Shown piece by piece: positions 45,522 through 54,547 of a stretch of DNA of 64,000 bases (position 1 is the stretch's first letter; each line of letters begins with the position of its first letter). The translations under genes were made by a program, and so were the position numbers. Location of the stretch: contig JAHIRM010000005.1 in the NCBI GenBank assembly GCA_018818595.1, positions 62,001 to 126,000 on the forward strand. The letters are read 5' to 3'. The DNA is from Bacillota bacterium (GTDB taxonomy: Bacteria > Bacillota_I > Bacilli_A > Izemoplasmatales > Hujiaoplasmataceae). The notes below the pieces were generated by a model. It saw only the letters and a program-made list of their open reading frames with translations. It was not told where the DNA came from and made no database searches.

Positions 45522-46985
45522 ATGTTTAAAAAAATATCAAAAATTATATTTGCTGCATTTATACTTGTTTTCTTAGGTGGTTGTCAAACAACAACAACTA
45601 CCACGACAGAAGACCTAAATGTTGCATTGCCAGATCTTACAGGCTTATCTAGAACAGAAATTGCCGATTCGTTAGAAAATCTTGACTTAATAGTGAATTT
45701 TCGTTTTGACGTATCCGTGATATATGAAAGCGATGATGAGTATGATAAGTTTGTACAGTATGGATCTGATAGAATTGCAGGAGATATAGTTGCAAAAGGA
45801 ACAGAAATCAGCGTTTATACCACTCCGCTCAATTTAAGTATTAATTACTTATATCGATTAGATGAATTCTTTGATGAAGATTCAAATAATCTTCAACTAG
45901 TAGAATCTGATTATACAGGACAAGAATTCATAGCGGATGGAATTGGTGAAGTAACGGTTTATCGATTTGTGGATGGAGATACGACTTGGTTTCAAAGCGG
46001 ATCTGAATCCTTCTCAGTTAGATATTTGGGTATTGATACACCAGAATCAACTGCGCTCTATCAAGCATGGGGCAAAGCGGCTTCTAATTACACCATAGAA
46101 AGACTTGAAAATGCTGAAAAAATTGTTTTACAAGCTGAAGGAGAACGTTTAGATGGAAATGGACGTTATTTAGCTTGGGTATGGTACATTCCAAGTGGCG
46201 AAGATCAATTTGTTTTATTGAATTTAGAATTAGTTGAATTAGCTTACTCTAAGAATAAAGTATCTACTGGTTCAAAATACACAGAGATTCTTACGTTAGC
46301 CGATTGGGATGCATCACTTACAAAAAGACGTGTTTGGGGAGAACTTGATCCCTACTACGACTATAGTAAGGAAGGAACACAAATGTCCATTGAATATTTG
46401 ATGAATAATTTTAACGATTTTGTAGGACTAAAGGTTGTTGTATCAGGTATTATAACCAAAATGGTTGGACAAAGTGTTTATTTGCAAGAAGAATCAGGAT
46501 ATGGCATTTGTATGTATATAGGATATACCACATCTGCCCAATTACAAATTGGGGCAAATGTGACAGTTGGTGGATTGGTTCCAACGTATTATAGTGGATC
46601 ACCACAAGTATCAAATTTTTCAAAAACAAATCTTACAGTTAATGAAGAAATATTTAACACAGATCCAGTTATTATTGATTACAACGATTTTAGTTTCATA
46701 CAAATTGGAAGTATTGTTAAGCTTGAACATTTAAACATTACTTCAATTAGTACTTCAAGTATTCATGTTGAAGATGCAGATGGAAATACTTTTATCGTGA
46801 GAATTGATGACGCTTCTGGATTAACCGCTTCAATACTTGGCATTAGCGCCGGACAAACCATTACTGTTATTGGACCTTTAAGTTACTATGATTTTAATTT
46901 TGATATTAATTCTGAATCATATGTATTCTTAAAATCCAATTATCAATTAATGTTGACATCTAGCGATGATATAGAGATTGAATAA
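45522..46985 (+). CDS. secreted lipoprotein: PASTA-like + staphylococcal nuclease + OB domain
   Basis: This 487-residue surface nuclease has lipobox LGGC (Cys21) and a seven-Thr tether. A PASTA-like module follows (about 35-105: LPDLTGLSRTEIADSLENL, ending KGTEISVY). The thermonuclease domain (about 150-285) has all three catalytic positions visible: Arg and Glu in VRYLGIDTPES, Arg in GNGRYLAW, plus the metal Asp in VDGDT. An OB-fold-like region (about 295-485: VSGIITKMVGQSVYLQEESG) ends the protein and resembles domains attached to other secreted nucleases. It should cleave DNA and RNA with calcium. It lies 18 bases after the binding protein gene, so it shares the importer transcript. Confidence 0.87.
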   Translation: MFKKISKIIFAAFILVFLGGCQTTTTTTTEDLNVALPDLTGLSRTEIADSLENLDLIVNFRFDVSVIYESDDEYDKFVQYGSDRIAGDIVAKGTEISVYTTPLNLSINYLYRLDEFFDEDSNNLQLVESDYTGQEFIADGIGEVTVYRFVDGDTTWFQSGSESFSVRYLGIDTPESTALYQAWGKAASNYTIERLENAEKIVLQAEGERLDGNGRYLAWVWYIPSGEDQFVLLNLELVELAYSKNKVSTGSKYTEILTLADWDASLTKRRVWGELDPYYDYSKEGTQMSIEYLMNNFNDFVGLKVVVSGIITKMVGQSVYLQEESGYGICMYIGYTTSAQLQIGANVTVGGLVPTYYSGSPQVSNFSKTNLTVNEEIFNTDPVIIDYNDFSFIQIGSIVKLEHLNITSISTSSIHVEDADGNTFIVRIDDASGLTASILGISAGQTITVIGPLSYYDFNFDINSESYVFLKSNYQLMLTSSDDIEIE

Positions 46986-47007
46986 AAATTAAAAATAGGA
47001 GGGCATT

Positions 47008-50000
47008 ATGAAGTTAACTTTAAAGAAATTTGCAATACTTGCTTTTGTAGGTGCATTCTTTCTTGGGCTTGTAGGATGTACAACAACAACTACACTAGCA
47101 GAAATGACTGACACTGAAAAAGTACAAGCTGTATTAGATGGTATCAGTTTAGGTGACATTTCAGCAGTTACTGAAAATTTAACCTTACCGGCACCTACGA
47201 CAAATGGAGTGGCTGTAACTTGGTCATCCGCTGACACAAATTTTATTTCCAATTCAGGGGAAGTTACAATTCCTAGCTTTACAGCCGGAGATCAAGAAGT
47301 AATTTTAACAGCTACCGCTATATTAAATACTGTTACACTTACTAAAACGTTCACCGTTACTGTTACCAAAGAAGCTGCAGCAACTTATTTAGCAAGAGCA
47401 GCAGCGGCCATCATTATTGATGGAAGCGATCAAGTTACAGCTAATTTCCAATTGCCAGCAACGGCTTTAGGCGCAACAGTGACTTGGGTTTCATCAAACC
47501 CTACAATGGCTTCCATTGCAACTACAGCAGTTGATGGATTCTATCTTGTTACAATTGCTAGACCACAAGTAGACGATGGCGGAGTGAATACTACCGTTAC
47601 ATTAACCGCTACCATTACTTCTGGTACAAATGAATTAGAATCTGTTAAATCTATTCGTGTAATCGCTGAAGAATCTTCAGTAAAAGTAGCGACCATTGCC
47701 GAAGGCATGGCTTTAGGCACACATGTTTACGTTACTTATGAAGGCGTTACAATTATTGGAATAGGCACAGATGGAATTTTCTTTACAGATGGAGCAACAA
47801 TTTTATTTGCTTATGGAGCATCACTTACAACTTCAGTTGTAAAAGGCGATGTTTATGACATTACTGGCGAATTAGCATATTATTATTATGGACCACAATT
47901 AGCTGACGCCGCAGCAAATATTGTTAAAGTTGAAGAGTCAAGCGCTGCAGTTTCTACGTTTACACCAATTGTAGCTACAGTAACATCAGCATTAGCAAAT
48001 CACCCTACTCCTTCAGAAACAAACAAGATGGTTTATACCATTTATGAATTGACTGCAAAAGTCTATTATGATGAAGAATTAGGAGATTATGGAACTTATT
48101 TAGTTCCTGCCGATTATGATGTATCTGTTCCTCTTGATTTAGAGGTTACTGATGCGATAAGAGTTTATTACAAATCGAACATGAATGCTATATCCGCTCT
48201 TGCAGGAGAAGTAATCACATTTGATTTACTACTTTACGCTTACCATTCAACTTATGGCGATTGGTATTCTTATTTCAATGGAGTATCAAGCGATATTCAA
48301 GTATCATTTGCTGACGATCAAGATGCCGTTAACGCAGCTTTAGCATCAATTGAATTCCCAGCAACTGTTATGGATGACACTACTTTAAATTTACCTGCTT
48401 CTCTATTTGGAGTTTCGTTATCTTATGTATCAGATACACCTTTAGTTATTAATGCTACCACCGGTGCAATCGATGCATTAAATCAAACAACTCAAGTAAC
48501 TGTTACAATAACTGTTACTGCAACAAAAGGATCAATCACTAACACACAAGATTTTATAGTCAAAGTTGGAGAAGTTCCACTTATGACAATTGCTGAAGCA
48601 ACTGATTTAGCAAACGTTGGATCTTTAATCCGTACAAACGGAATTATTACACAAATTAATGGAAACAATGCTTGGATAGAAGACGCTACAGGAGCTTTAT
48701 ATGTTTATTTAGGAGCGATTGCAACTTATGCAAGTAGCATAGTTGTTGGAAATGAAATCCAAGTACAAGGGACTCTATACAATTATCATAATTTATTAGA
48801 AGTATCTCCAGTTACAAACATAACTTTACTTCAAACAGCACAAACAGTTCCTGCACCTTTAGAAGTTGTTGGAGCAGACTTAACTACATTACTTGCAAAT
48901 ATAAGTAAACTAGCTAATGTTTCAGGTTTAGTTGTAAAATCAATTCCTACCGTTGGAACATATTCATATACTATTTACTTAACTGACGGAACAGACGACC
49001 TACAATTACGCGTTGATTCCTACGGACCTAACTTTGCAGCTATCAATGCAGTTGTTGCAGGCTTAGTTGTTGGACAAAAAGTATCACTTAATGGAATAGT
49101 AGTTTCAGTTTATAACTCTGCACCTCAATTAATGTGGTATGAAGTAGCTGAATTGACTTCTGAAGCAATCACAGACGTTGATAAAGTCGATTATGATAAA
49201 ATGGCACTTCCTGCAACATTAGAACTTGATGAAGATTACACGTTGCCAGTTCCACTTTATGCAGCATTGACTGTAAAAGAAATTTCTACAGAACTTACTG
49301 CTTACTTAGCTGATGGTACTACAAAATTAACAGTTACAATTCCAGAAACTGCAGATGCAGTAGGGACAGTAACCTTCACTTATACTTTAAATTCAGTTAT
49401 AGTAGACGTAGTAGTTAACGTAACAGTAAAAGCAATGACTGAAGCAGATAAACTAGCTTTAGCGCTTGAAGAAATTCCTACAGATATTTATATTAGAGAT
49501 GCGTATACTCCTTCCGCTTTACTTTATGATGGAGTTTATACTACAATTACTATTTCTGCAGAATTAACAAGCAACCTTACAGAAGCAGCTGGAGTTTTAA
49601 CATCAAATGCAAGACCTGCAGCTGGTGAAGCAAACGTTGTAGGAACTGTTTCGTATCTTGTAACAATTGGAAGCGCTAGTCAAACAGTGGTAGTTAATGC
49701 AACCGTTATGGCTTATGCAGCAGATTTATTCTTCTCTGAGTACATTGAAAGTGACGGAGGAAATGATAAGGCTTTTGAAATCTTTAATGGTACAGGCGCA
49801 GACGTTGATTTATCAACATACACCGTTGAACTATATACAAACGGAGCAATTACACCTGCATATAACGTTACCTTATCAGGAACTCTTCTTGCAGGAGATG
49901 TTTACGTTATTTATAATTCTGGAGCAGGGGCAGCTATTCTTGCAGCAGGAGATTTATCAAGTTCCTTAACTTATTACAATGGTGACGATGCATTACTATT

Positions 50001-50238
50001 AAAACACAGTACAGTTGTTATTGATTGTATTGGACGAATTGGAACTGTTGCATTAGAAGCAGATCCAGGATCAGAATGGATAGCTAATGGAGTTTCAACA
50101 TCAAATATGACTTTACTTAGAATCGCTTCTGTTAACACAGGAGATTCTGACCCATATGATACATTTGATCCAAGTGCAACATGGTATTCACTAGGAGCAA
50201 ACGTGTTTACAGAAATTGGATCATATACTTCTGAATAA
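47008..50238 (+). CDS. large Ig-like/OB-fold/lamin-tail lipoprotein
   Basis: This is a 1076-residue lipoprotein: lipobox LVGC (Cys24) and five Thr. Two bacterial Ig-like domains follow (about 30-122 and 125-223, each with an AVTWSS/TVTWVSS core). Next come OB-like domains (about 230-320 and 525-615, the latter with NAWIEDATGALYVYLG) alternating with more Ig-like segments. A C-terminal lamin-tail domain (about 905-1070) begins LFFSEYIES and has GGNDKAFEIFNGTG. Lamin-tail and OB domains often accompany secreted nucleases and phosphoesterases. No catalytic motif of its own was found, so it may bind nucleic acid or cell surface. It follows the nuclease gene by 22 bases. Confidence 0.8.
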   Translation: MKLTLKKFAILAFVGAFFLGLVGCTTTTTLAEMTDTEKVQAVLDGISLGDISAVTENLTLPAPTTNGVAVTWSSADTNFISNSGEVTIPSFTAGDQEVILTATAILNTVTLTKTFTVTVTKEAAATYLARAAAAIIIDGSDQVTANFQLPATALGATVTWVSSNPTMASIATTAVDGFYLVTIARPQVDDGGVNTTVTLTATITSGTNELESVKSIRVIAEESSVKVATIAEGMALGTHVYVTYEGVTIIGIGTDGIFFTDGATILFAYGASLTTSVVKGDVYDITGELAYYYYGPQLADAAANIVKVEESSAAVSTFTPIVATVTSALANHPTPSETNKMVYTIYELTAKVYYDEELGDYGTYLVPADYDVSVPLDLEVTDAIRVYYKSNMNAISALAGEVITFDLLLYAYHSTYGDWYSYFNGVSSDIQVSFADDQDAVNAALASIEFPATVMDDTTLNLPASLFGVSLSYVSDTPLVINATTGAIDALNQTTQVTVTITVTATKGSITNTQDFIVKVGEVPLMTIAEATDLANVGSLIRTNGIITQINGNNAWIEDATGALYVYLGAIATYASSIVVGNEIQVQGTLYNYHNLLEVSPVTNITLLQTAQTVPAPLEVVGADLTTLLANISKLANVSGLVVKSIPTVGTYSYTIYLTDGTDDLQLRVDSYGPNFAAINAVVAGLVVGQKVSLNGIVVSVYNSAPQLMWYEVAELTSEAITDVDKVDYDKMALPATLELDEDYTLPVPLYAALTVKEISTELTAYLADGTTKLTVTIPETADAVGTVTFTYTLNSVIVDVVVNVTVKAMTEADKLALALEEIPTDIYIRDAYTPSALLYDGVYTTITISAELTSNLTEAAGVLTSNARPAAGEANVVGTVSYLVTIGSASQTVVVNATVMAYAADLFFSEYIESDGGNDKAFEIFNGTGADVDLSTYTVELYTNGAITPAYNVTLSGTLLAGDVYVIYNSGAGAAILAAGDLSSSLTYYNGDDALLLKHSTVVIDCIGRIGTVALEADPGSEWIANGVSTSNMTLLRIASVNTGDSDPYDTFDPSATWYSLGANVFTEIGSYTSE

Positions 50239-50269
50239 ATTTTTTTAGAATATGATTTGAGAAAGTTTC

Positions 50270-50308
50270 AAAAAGGCATGGCGATAAGCTGTGCCTTTTT
50301 TTTCTTTT
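50270..50308 (+). terminator. terminator after the large lipoprotein gene
   Basis: A stem AAAAAGGCA with TGCCTTTTT (50270-50278 with 50292-50300) and an inner GC/GC pair leads into a T-run. Confidence 0.85.
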
Positions 50309-50319
50309 TTATCAAATTA

Positions 50320-50338
50320 TTAATGTAAATCAATTTAT
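50320..50338 (+). repeat. 19-bp direct repeat, copy 1
   Basis: TTAATGTAAATCAATTTAT, identical to the copy at 50390-50408, exactly 70 bases apart. The core TAAAT-CA-ATTTA is a dyad. Confidence 0.85.
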
Positions 50339-50389
50339 ATTATTCTATAAATATCAGAAGCACGAAAAAATCATATTAAAATCAATAAA

Positions 50390-50408
50390 TTAATGTAAAT
50401 CAATTTAT
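50390..50408 (+). repeat. 19-bp direct repeat, copy 2
   Basis: Identical to copy 1 and placed so that it abuts or overlaps the -35 region of the next gene. A regulator-binding role is inferred. Confidence 0.85.
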
Positions 50409-50428
50409 GAAAAACAAAGCATCTATGT

Positions 50429-50434
50429 TATAAT
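50429..50434 (+). promoter_or_regulatory. -10 element of the second lamin-tail lipoprotein gene
   Basis: TATAAT lies 36 bases before the start. The -35 position (TATGAA or TTATGA, 50405-50411) is poor, consistent with a promoter that needs an activator bound at the repeats. Confidence 0.6.
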
Positions 50435-50469
50435 TGATGTACAATTACAGTTAAGGGAGATTATATAAT

Positions 50470-52320
50470 ATGAACCAAAAAAAATGGATTCTAAGTGTTG
50501 TACTTATTTTTTTAGCTTTTGGCTTGTTTGCTTGTGATAAAGTAACAACCACTACAACAACTACCGAATCAACACTAATTAGCTCTTCAGAAACAACAAC
50601 GACATCTGCGACCGTATCCATTCAAACGCTTTTAGAGAATGCTTCGAATTTGGTTATTATTTCTAATGCAGATAACATGATTATGAGTTTTACTTTACCT
50701 GCTGAAGTAGGATCAGCTACAGTCTCATGGGTAAGCGCAAATACAGAATATATCAGCATTGCATCAACTGTTACTGCAACGAGTGAGAATATACTAGTTT
50801 ATCAAGCTACGGTTAAACAACCTTCTGAATCAGTGGGAGATGTAACGGTTGTATTAACAGGAACGTTTACATACGGAGAAGAAACTTATCAAAAAGATTT
50901 TTCAATTCGAGTTAGAGGAGAAGTAGGACTATCAACTTATAGCACTCTTTTAGATTTACATAATTCAGCTTCTATTAATGATTTAGTTACCGCTTCAGGG
51001 TTTGTCTATTCAACCTATTCAAGAGGATATTTCATTCAAGATGCTAGTGGTGCATTTTTAAACATTTATACCACAGCGGAAAATACAGCATTAGTTCATG
51101 TTGGAGACGAAGTTAGAATTAAAGGAACTTACGCAAAATATCATTCTTTATATCAAGTAACTTCTTTGACAGAACAAATCGTATTAAATTCAAATAACGT
51201 TGTTACAGTAGACAAAATAGCATTATCTAATCCGGCGGATTTATTGGATATTGATCCAACAAATAAATTATTAAATGGACAAACATATACCATTACAGTA
51301 ACACCAATGCTTTTAGCTCAAGGAATTGGAGAAAACATTTATTTGTTTGCCGGTTCAACAAGAGTTGCCACCGTTTATTATGGATCTAATTCAGCTTCCA
51401 TTCTTGCGTTATCTCAATTTGTTGGACAATTGGTAACGATTGATGTTGTATTTTATACCTACTATGAAGCGGGTTCAAGTAGCAATTTAGAACCAACTGT
51501 TGACGAAATTTGGATAACATTTGATGGTTTGGAAGGTGATATTGAGGCCGGAGCCATGACAGATGCTGAAAAATTGACCTTAGCTACTGGAGCCATTCAA
51601 GAAAGTTATGATATCACTAGTGCTTTTACATTACCAACTCTTTCATTTGGAGAATATACTACCGTGACAGTATCTACTGAAATTAGTGATTATTTAAGTT
51701 ATGCTGGTGGAGTATTTACAGTAGTAAGACCAGAAGTTGATACAACAGGAACCATTACTATTACAGCAATTTTAAATGAAGAATCAGAGACAATAGATAT
51801 CGCTATTACTATGAAAGCTGTTGTAGTAGTTGTGCCAGGAGATGACATCTTTATTTCTGAGTATATTGAAGGATCTAGTTTCAACAAAGCAATTGAAATA
51901 TATAACTCAACTGACGCCCCAATTGATTTGAGTTCATATACGTTAAAAACTTATTTTAATGGTGCATTAACCACTACAGCAACATTAACTTTATCTGGAA
52001 CATTAGCTCCTGGAGATGTTTATGTTATCGCTCATCCAAGTGCTGCCCCTGCCATTTTAGCGATTGCAGATGCAACAAATGGTACTGTGGTTAATTTTAA
52101 TGGAAATGACGTTATTGAATTATACAATGGAACCACTTTAATTGATGCAATCGGTCAATTAGGAAATTCATTAGATTTTGCAATAAATGTTACTCTAGTT
52201 AGATTCCCAACGATTACGGGCGGAAATATTGATCCAAACGATGTTTTCGATCCAGCAAATGAATGGACTACTTATACAGTAGATACATTCTCATATTTGG
52301 GCTTTCATACGGTAGAATAA
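50470..52320 (+). CDS. Ig-like/OB-fold/lamin-tail lipoprotein
   Basis: This 616-residue lipoprotein is a shorter relative of the preceding gene product. It has lipobox LFAC (Cys22) and a Thr/Ser-rich tether to about residue 50. An Ig-like domain (about 50-155) is followed by an OB-like domain (about 160-245: SRGYFIQDASGAFLNIY) and a further beta-rich domain. The C-terminal lamin-tail domain begins IFISEYIEGSSFNKAIEIYN (about 458-615). No catalytic residues were recognised. It has its own promoter with two 19-bp repeats upstream. It converges on the endonuclease I gene, with a shared terminator between. Confidence 0.8.
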   Translation: MNQKKWILSVVLIFLAFGLFACDKVTTTTTTTESTLISSSETTTTSATVSIQTLLENASNLVIISNADNMIMSFTLPAEVGSATVSWVSANTEYISIASTVTATSENILVYQATVKQPSESVGDVTVVLTGTFTYGEETYQKDFSIRVRGEVGLSTYSTLLDLHNSASINDLVTASGFVYSTYSRGYFIQDASGAFLNIYTTAENTALVHVGDEVRIKGTYAKYHSLYQVTSLTEQIVLNSNNVVTVDKIALSNPADLLDIDPTNKLLNGQTYTITVTPMLLAQGIGENIYLFAGSTRVATVYYGSNSASILALSQFVGQLVTIDVVFYTYYEAGSSSNLEPTVDEIWITFDGLEGDIEAGAMTDAEKLTLATGAIQESYDITSAFTLPTLSFGEYTTVTVSTEISDYLSYAGGVFTVVRPEVDTTGTITITAILNEESETIDIAITMKAVVVVVPGDDIFISEYIEGSSFNKAIEIYNSTDAPIDLSSYTLKTYFNGALTTTATLTLSGTLAPGDVYVIAHPSAAPAILAIADATNGTVVNFNGNDVIELYNGTTLIDAIGQLGNSLDFAINVTLVRFPTITGGNIDPNDVFDPANEWTTYTVDTFSYLGFHTVE

Positions 52321-52327
52321 AATTTAA

Positions 52328-52362
52328 AAAAGAGTGGAAGTCAAAATTGACTTCCACTTTAT
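52328..52362. terminator. bidirectional terminator
   Basis: A 12-bp stem AGTGGAAGTCAA with TTGACTTCCACT (52333-52344 with 52347-52358) lies between converging genes, with A- and T-rich flanks. Confidence 0.88.
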
Positions 52363-52379
52363 TTATATTGTAATTTAAA

Positions 52380-53420
52380 TTAATCTAGATTATCCCAAAC
52401 TAAATCTACAAATTCTGGGTAATCGATGTATGGATTACGATTGTTTTGATAGAGGAATATTTTTTCATTACGGTTTCGTTCAAAATCATCAACGGGATCA
52501 AAATCATTCCACTCTAATAAAACACTTAGCATTGCCATTTGGTGTATTAAAGGAGTTCCATCAATTAATTCTAAAACAGAATACATCGTCATCATATAAA
52601 ATAAAATACGAGCGATATCGCCTTTTACTTCATCTCTTGGTTCAAAACTGACAACGGTTGTTGAAATGTCGAAATATTTATTCCCACGAGCTGAATTAAT
52701 GCTAGGCGTTGCTGGTTTTAAGTTGTGTAAGTCTGACGCCATATTTACTTGATTGCCTGCATCTTCATCAAGAAGAGATTGTGGCCAAACATGTTCTTTG
52801 TTCCAAGAACCGCCCTCGTCCCAAGTGCTTACGATTGATGTTCCAGAATATACTAAAATAATATTGTTTGCGTTATTTGGATCTTCATCCGTTGTTTGTA
52901 ATGCAATACTTGCATCGGTATAAATATGCCCTGCATACCCGTTGTTAACAATTGCTCTTAAAGCAAGTAACAAAGGTTCTCCAACTAAATCTTGTGCGTC
53001 TTCATAATAAGTTAAGGTAATATCTAGATTCGTACTAGGTTCTTTGATGGTAATTGAAAAGGAAGCAGTATAATCTAAATAACCAATATTAATTGTTATC
53101 TCTCCCGGAGTGGAAGAATCAAAACCGGTCATAGTATATAAAGAAGAACTTAAAGGGATTGTTGATCCGCTTGCCTTAACTAAAACGACTGTTATAGAAT
53201 CATAATCAAAAGATGTGCCAAGATTATATTCCGTTTTTGTAATATTGATTACTTCTATACCAATATTTCCAGTTATGGTTGTAATTGGTAAATCAGTAGA
53301 AGTCGTTGAAGTAATTCCTGAAGAAGTCGTTGTTGTAGATAAAGTGTCACATCCAACCAAAACGATTGTAAAAGAGAAAGTTAGAAAAAGAATTATAAAT
53401 TTTTTAAACAATTTTGTCAT
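52380..53420 (-). CDS. secreted endonuclease I family lipoprotein
   Basis: This 346-residue surface nuclease has lipobox LVGC (Cys24) and a Thr/Ser-rich tether (25-45). A small Ig-like domain (about 50-125) resembles BIG-type modules: NITKTEYNLGTSFDYDSITV. The endonuclease I domain (about 135-345) has WNKEHVWPQS, SDLHNLKP and SARGNKYF. These are the conserved His-Asn type active-site segments of this nonspecific DNA/RNA endonuclease family. The frame extends 40 codons upstream, but GAGGATAAATCA fixes the ATG at 53420, which gives a proper signal peptide. Confidence 0.9.
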   Translation of the reverse strand: MTKLFKKFIILFLTFSFTIVLVGCDTLSTTTTSSGITSTTSTDLPITTITGNIGIEVINITKTEYNLGTSFDYDSITVVLVKASGSTIPLSSSLYTMTGFDSSTPGEITINIGYLDYTASFSITIKEPSTNLDITLTYYEDAQDLVGEPLLLALRAIVNNGYAGHIYTDASIALQTTDEDPNNANNIILVYSGTSIVSTWDEGGSWNKEHVWPQSLLDEDAGNQVNMASDLHNLKPATPSINSARGNKYFDISTTVVSFEPRDEVKGDIARILFYMMTMYSVLELIDGTPLIHQMAMLSVLLEWNDFDPVDDFERNRNEKIFLYQNNRNPYIDYPEFVDLVWDNLD

Positions 53421-53602
53421 TGATTTATCCTCACATGTATCTATATGTTTTATCATTATAACACATAATTTTAGTTTATCAAAGAAGGATTTATTGTATA
53501 TGAGAAAAAGTTCATCTGGCAAGCGAAATTGTGAAGTCAAAATATAGGAATTAAAACCTTTTTATGTTATAATATACTACTATGCCGAAAGCGAGGACTA
53601 TA

Positions 53603-54547
53603 ATGGAACATAAAATATTTCAATTAATTATTGATAACAACTCAATTGTTATCGCAAGACATAAATCGCCAGATTTAGATGCTTATGGATCACAATTTGG
53701 ATTGTATTATGCATTAAAACAACAATTTCCTCATAAACTCATTTATGTTATTGGGGATTCCAATTCACTGAATCAATTTGGAGAATTTGATGAAATAGAT
53801 GAAAATATTCTTTCAAACTCATTGGTTTTCATCTTGGATACAGTGGCCAGTCAAATGTTAAAAGGCGTGTTTTATCAAAAGGCTAAAACATTAGTCCTAA
53901 TTGATCATCATCAAAATGACCCAGATATTAAATATGATTATTATATAAGGGATACATCAGCTTCATCTACCGCTGAGATGGTTGTAAAGTTTTTACAAAT
54001 TAATAATATACCAATTAACAAAGAAGCCGCAAAACCTTTATTTATGGGAATTGTGGGAGACACAGGAAGGTTCATGCATAACAATGTAAAACCTTCGACG
54101 TTTCGAGCGGCAGCCGATTTATTAGAAACGGGATTAGACATTCAGGCAATTTATAATTCGATGTATGTTGAGTCGTTAAAAATGAAGAAAATAAAAGCCG
54201 ACTTCTCAAATAGTTTCTTAATTACAAAAAACAAAGTAGCTTATAGAAAAAACGATAAAAACTTTTTAGAACAATACAATATTGATTCCAATACCATTAG
54301 TAGAGGACTTGTAAATCAAATGGCTGGAATCGATGAAATACCTGTTTGGGTTAATTTTACTTTTGATACAGCAACGAACAATATCTTATGTGAATTTCGC
54401 TCAAGAGAGCTTCCTGTCCTCGAAGTGGCTAAGAAGTATGGTGGAGGCGGACACTTGATGGCTTGTGGGTGTAGCGTTTCAACTTGGGAAGAAACAGATG
54501 AAATTATAAATGATTTAGATAAATTAGTGGAGGAACAAAATGGATAA
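53603..54547 (+). CDS. DHH-family phosphoesterase (NrnA-like), first copy
   Basis: This is a DHH/DHHA1 enzyme of 314 residues. Metal-binding motifs: SPDLDAYGS (usually RPDGD), VFILDTVAS, VLIDHHQND and GIVGDTGRFM. The DHHA1 substrate motif is YGGGGHLMACG. NrnA-type members degrade 2-5 nt oligonucleotides or pAp. An earlier ATG at 53582 lies only ten bases after the -10, leaving no leader. GCGAGG is suited to the ATG at 53603. It overlaps a second, similar gene by eight bases. Confidence 0.87.
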   Translation: MEHKIFQLIIDNNSIVIARHKSPDLDAYGSQFGLYYALKQQFPHKLIYVIGDSNSLNQFGEFDEIDENILSNSLVFILDTVASQMLKGVFYQKAKTLVLIDHHQNDPDIKYDYYIRDTSASSTAEMVVKFLQINNIPINKEAAKPLFMGIVGDTGRFMHNNVKPSTFRAAADLLETGLDIQAIYNSMYVESLKMKKIKADFSNSFLITKNKVAYRKNDKNFLEQYNIDSNTISRGLVNQMAGIDEIPVWVNFTFDTATNNILCEFRSRELPVLEVAKKYGGGGHLMACGCSVSTWEETDEIINDLDKLVEEQNG

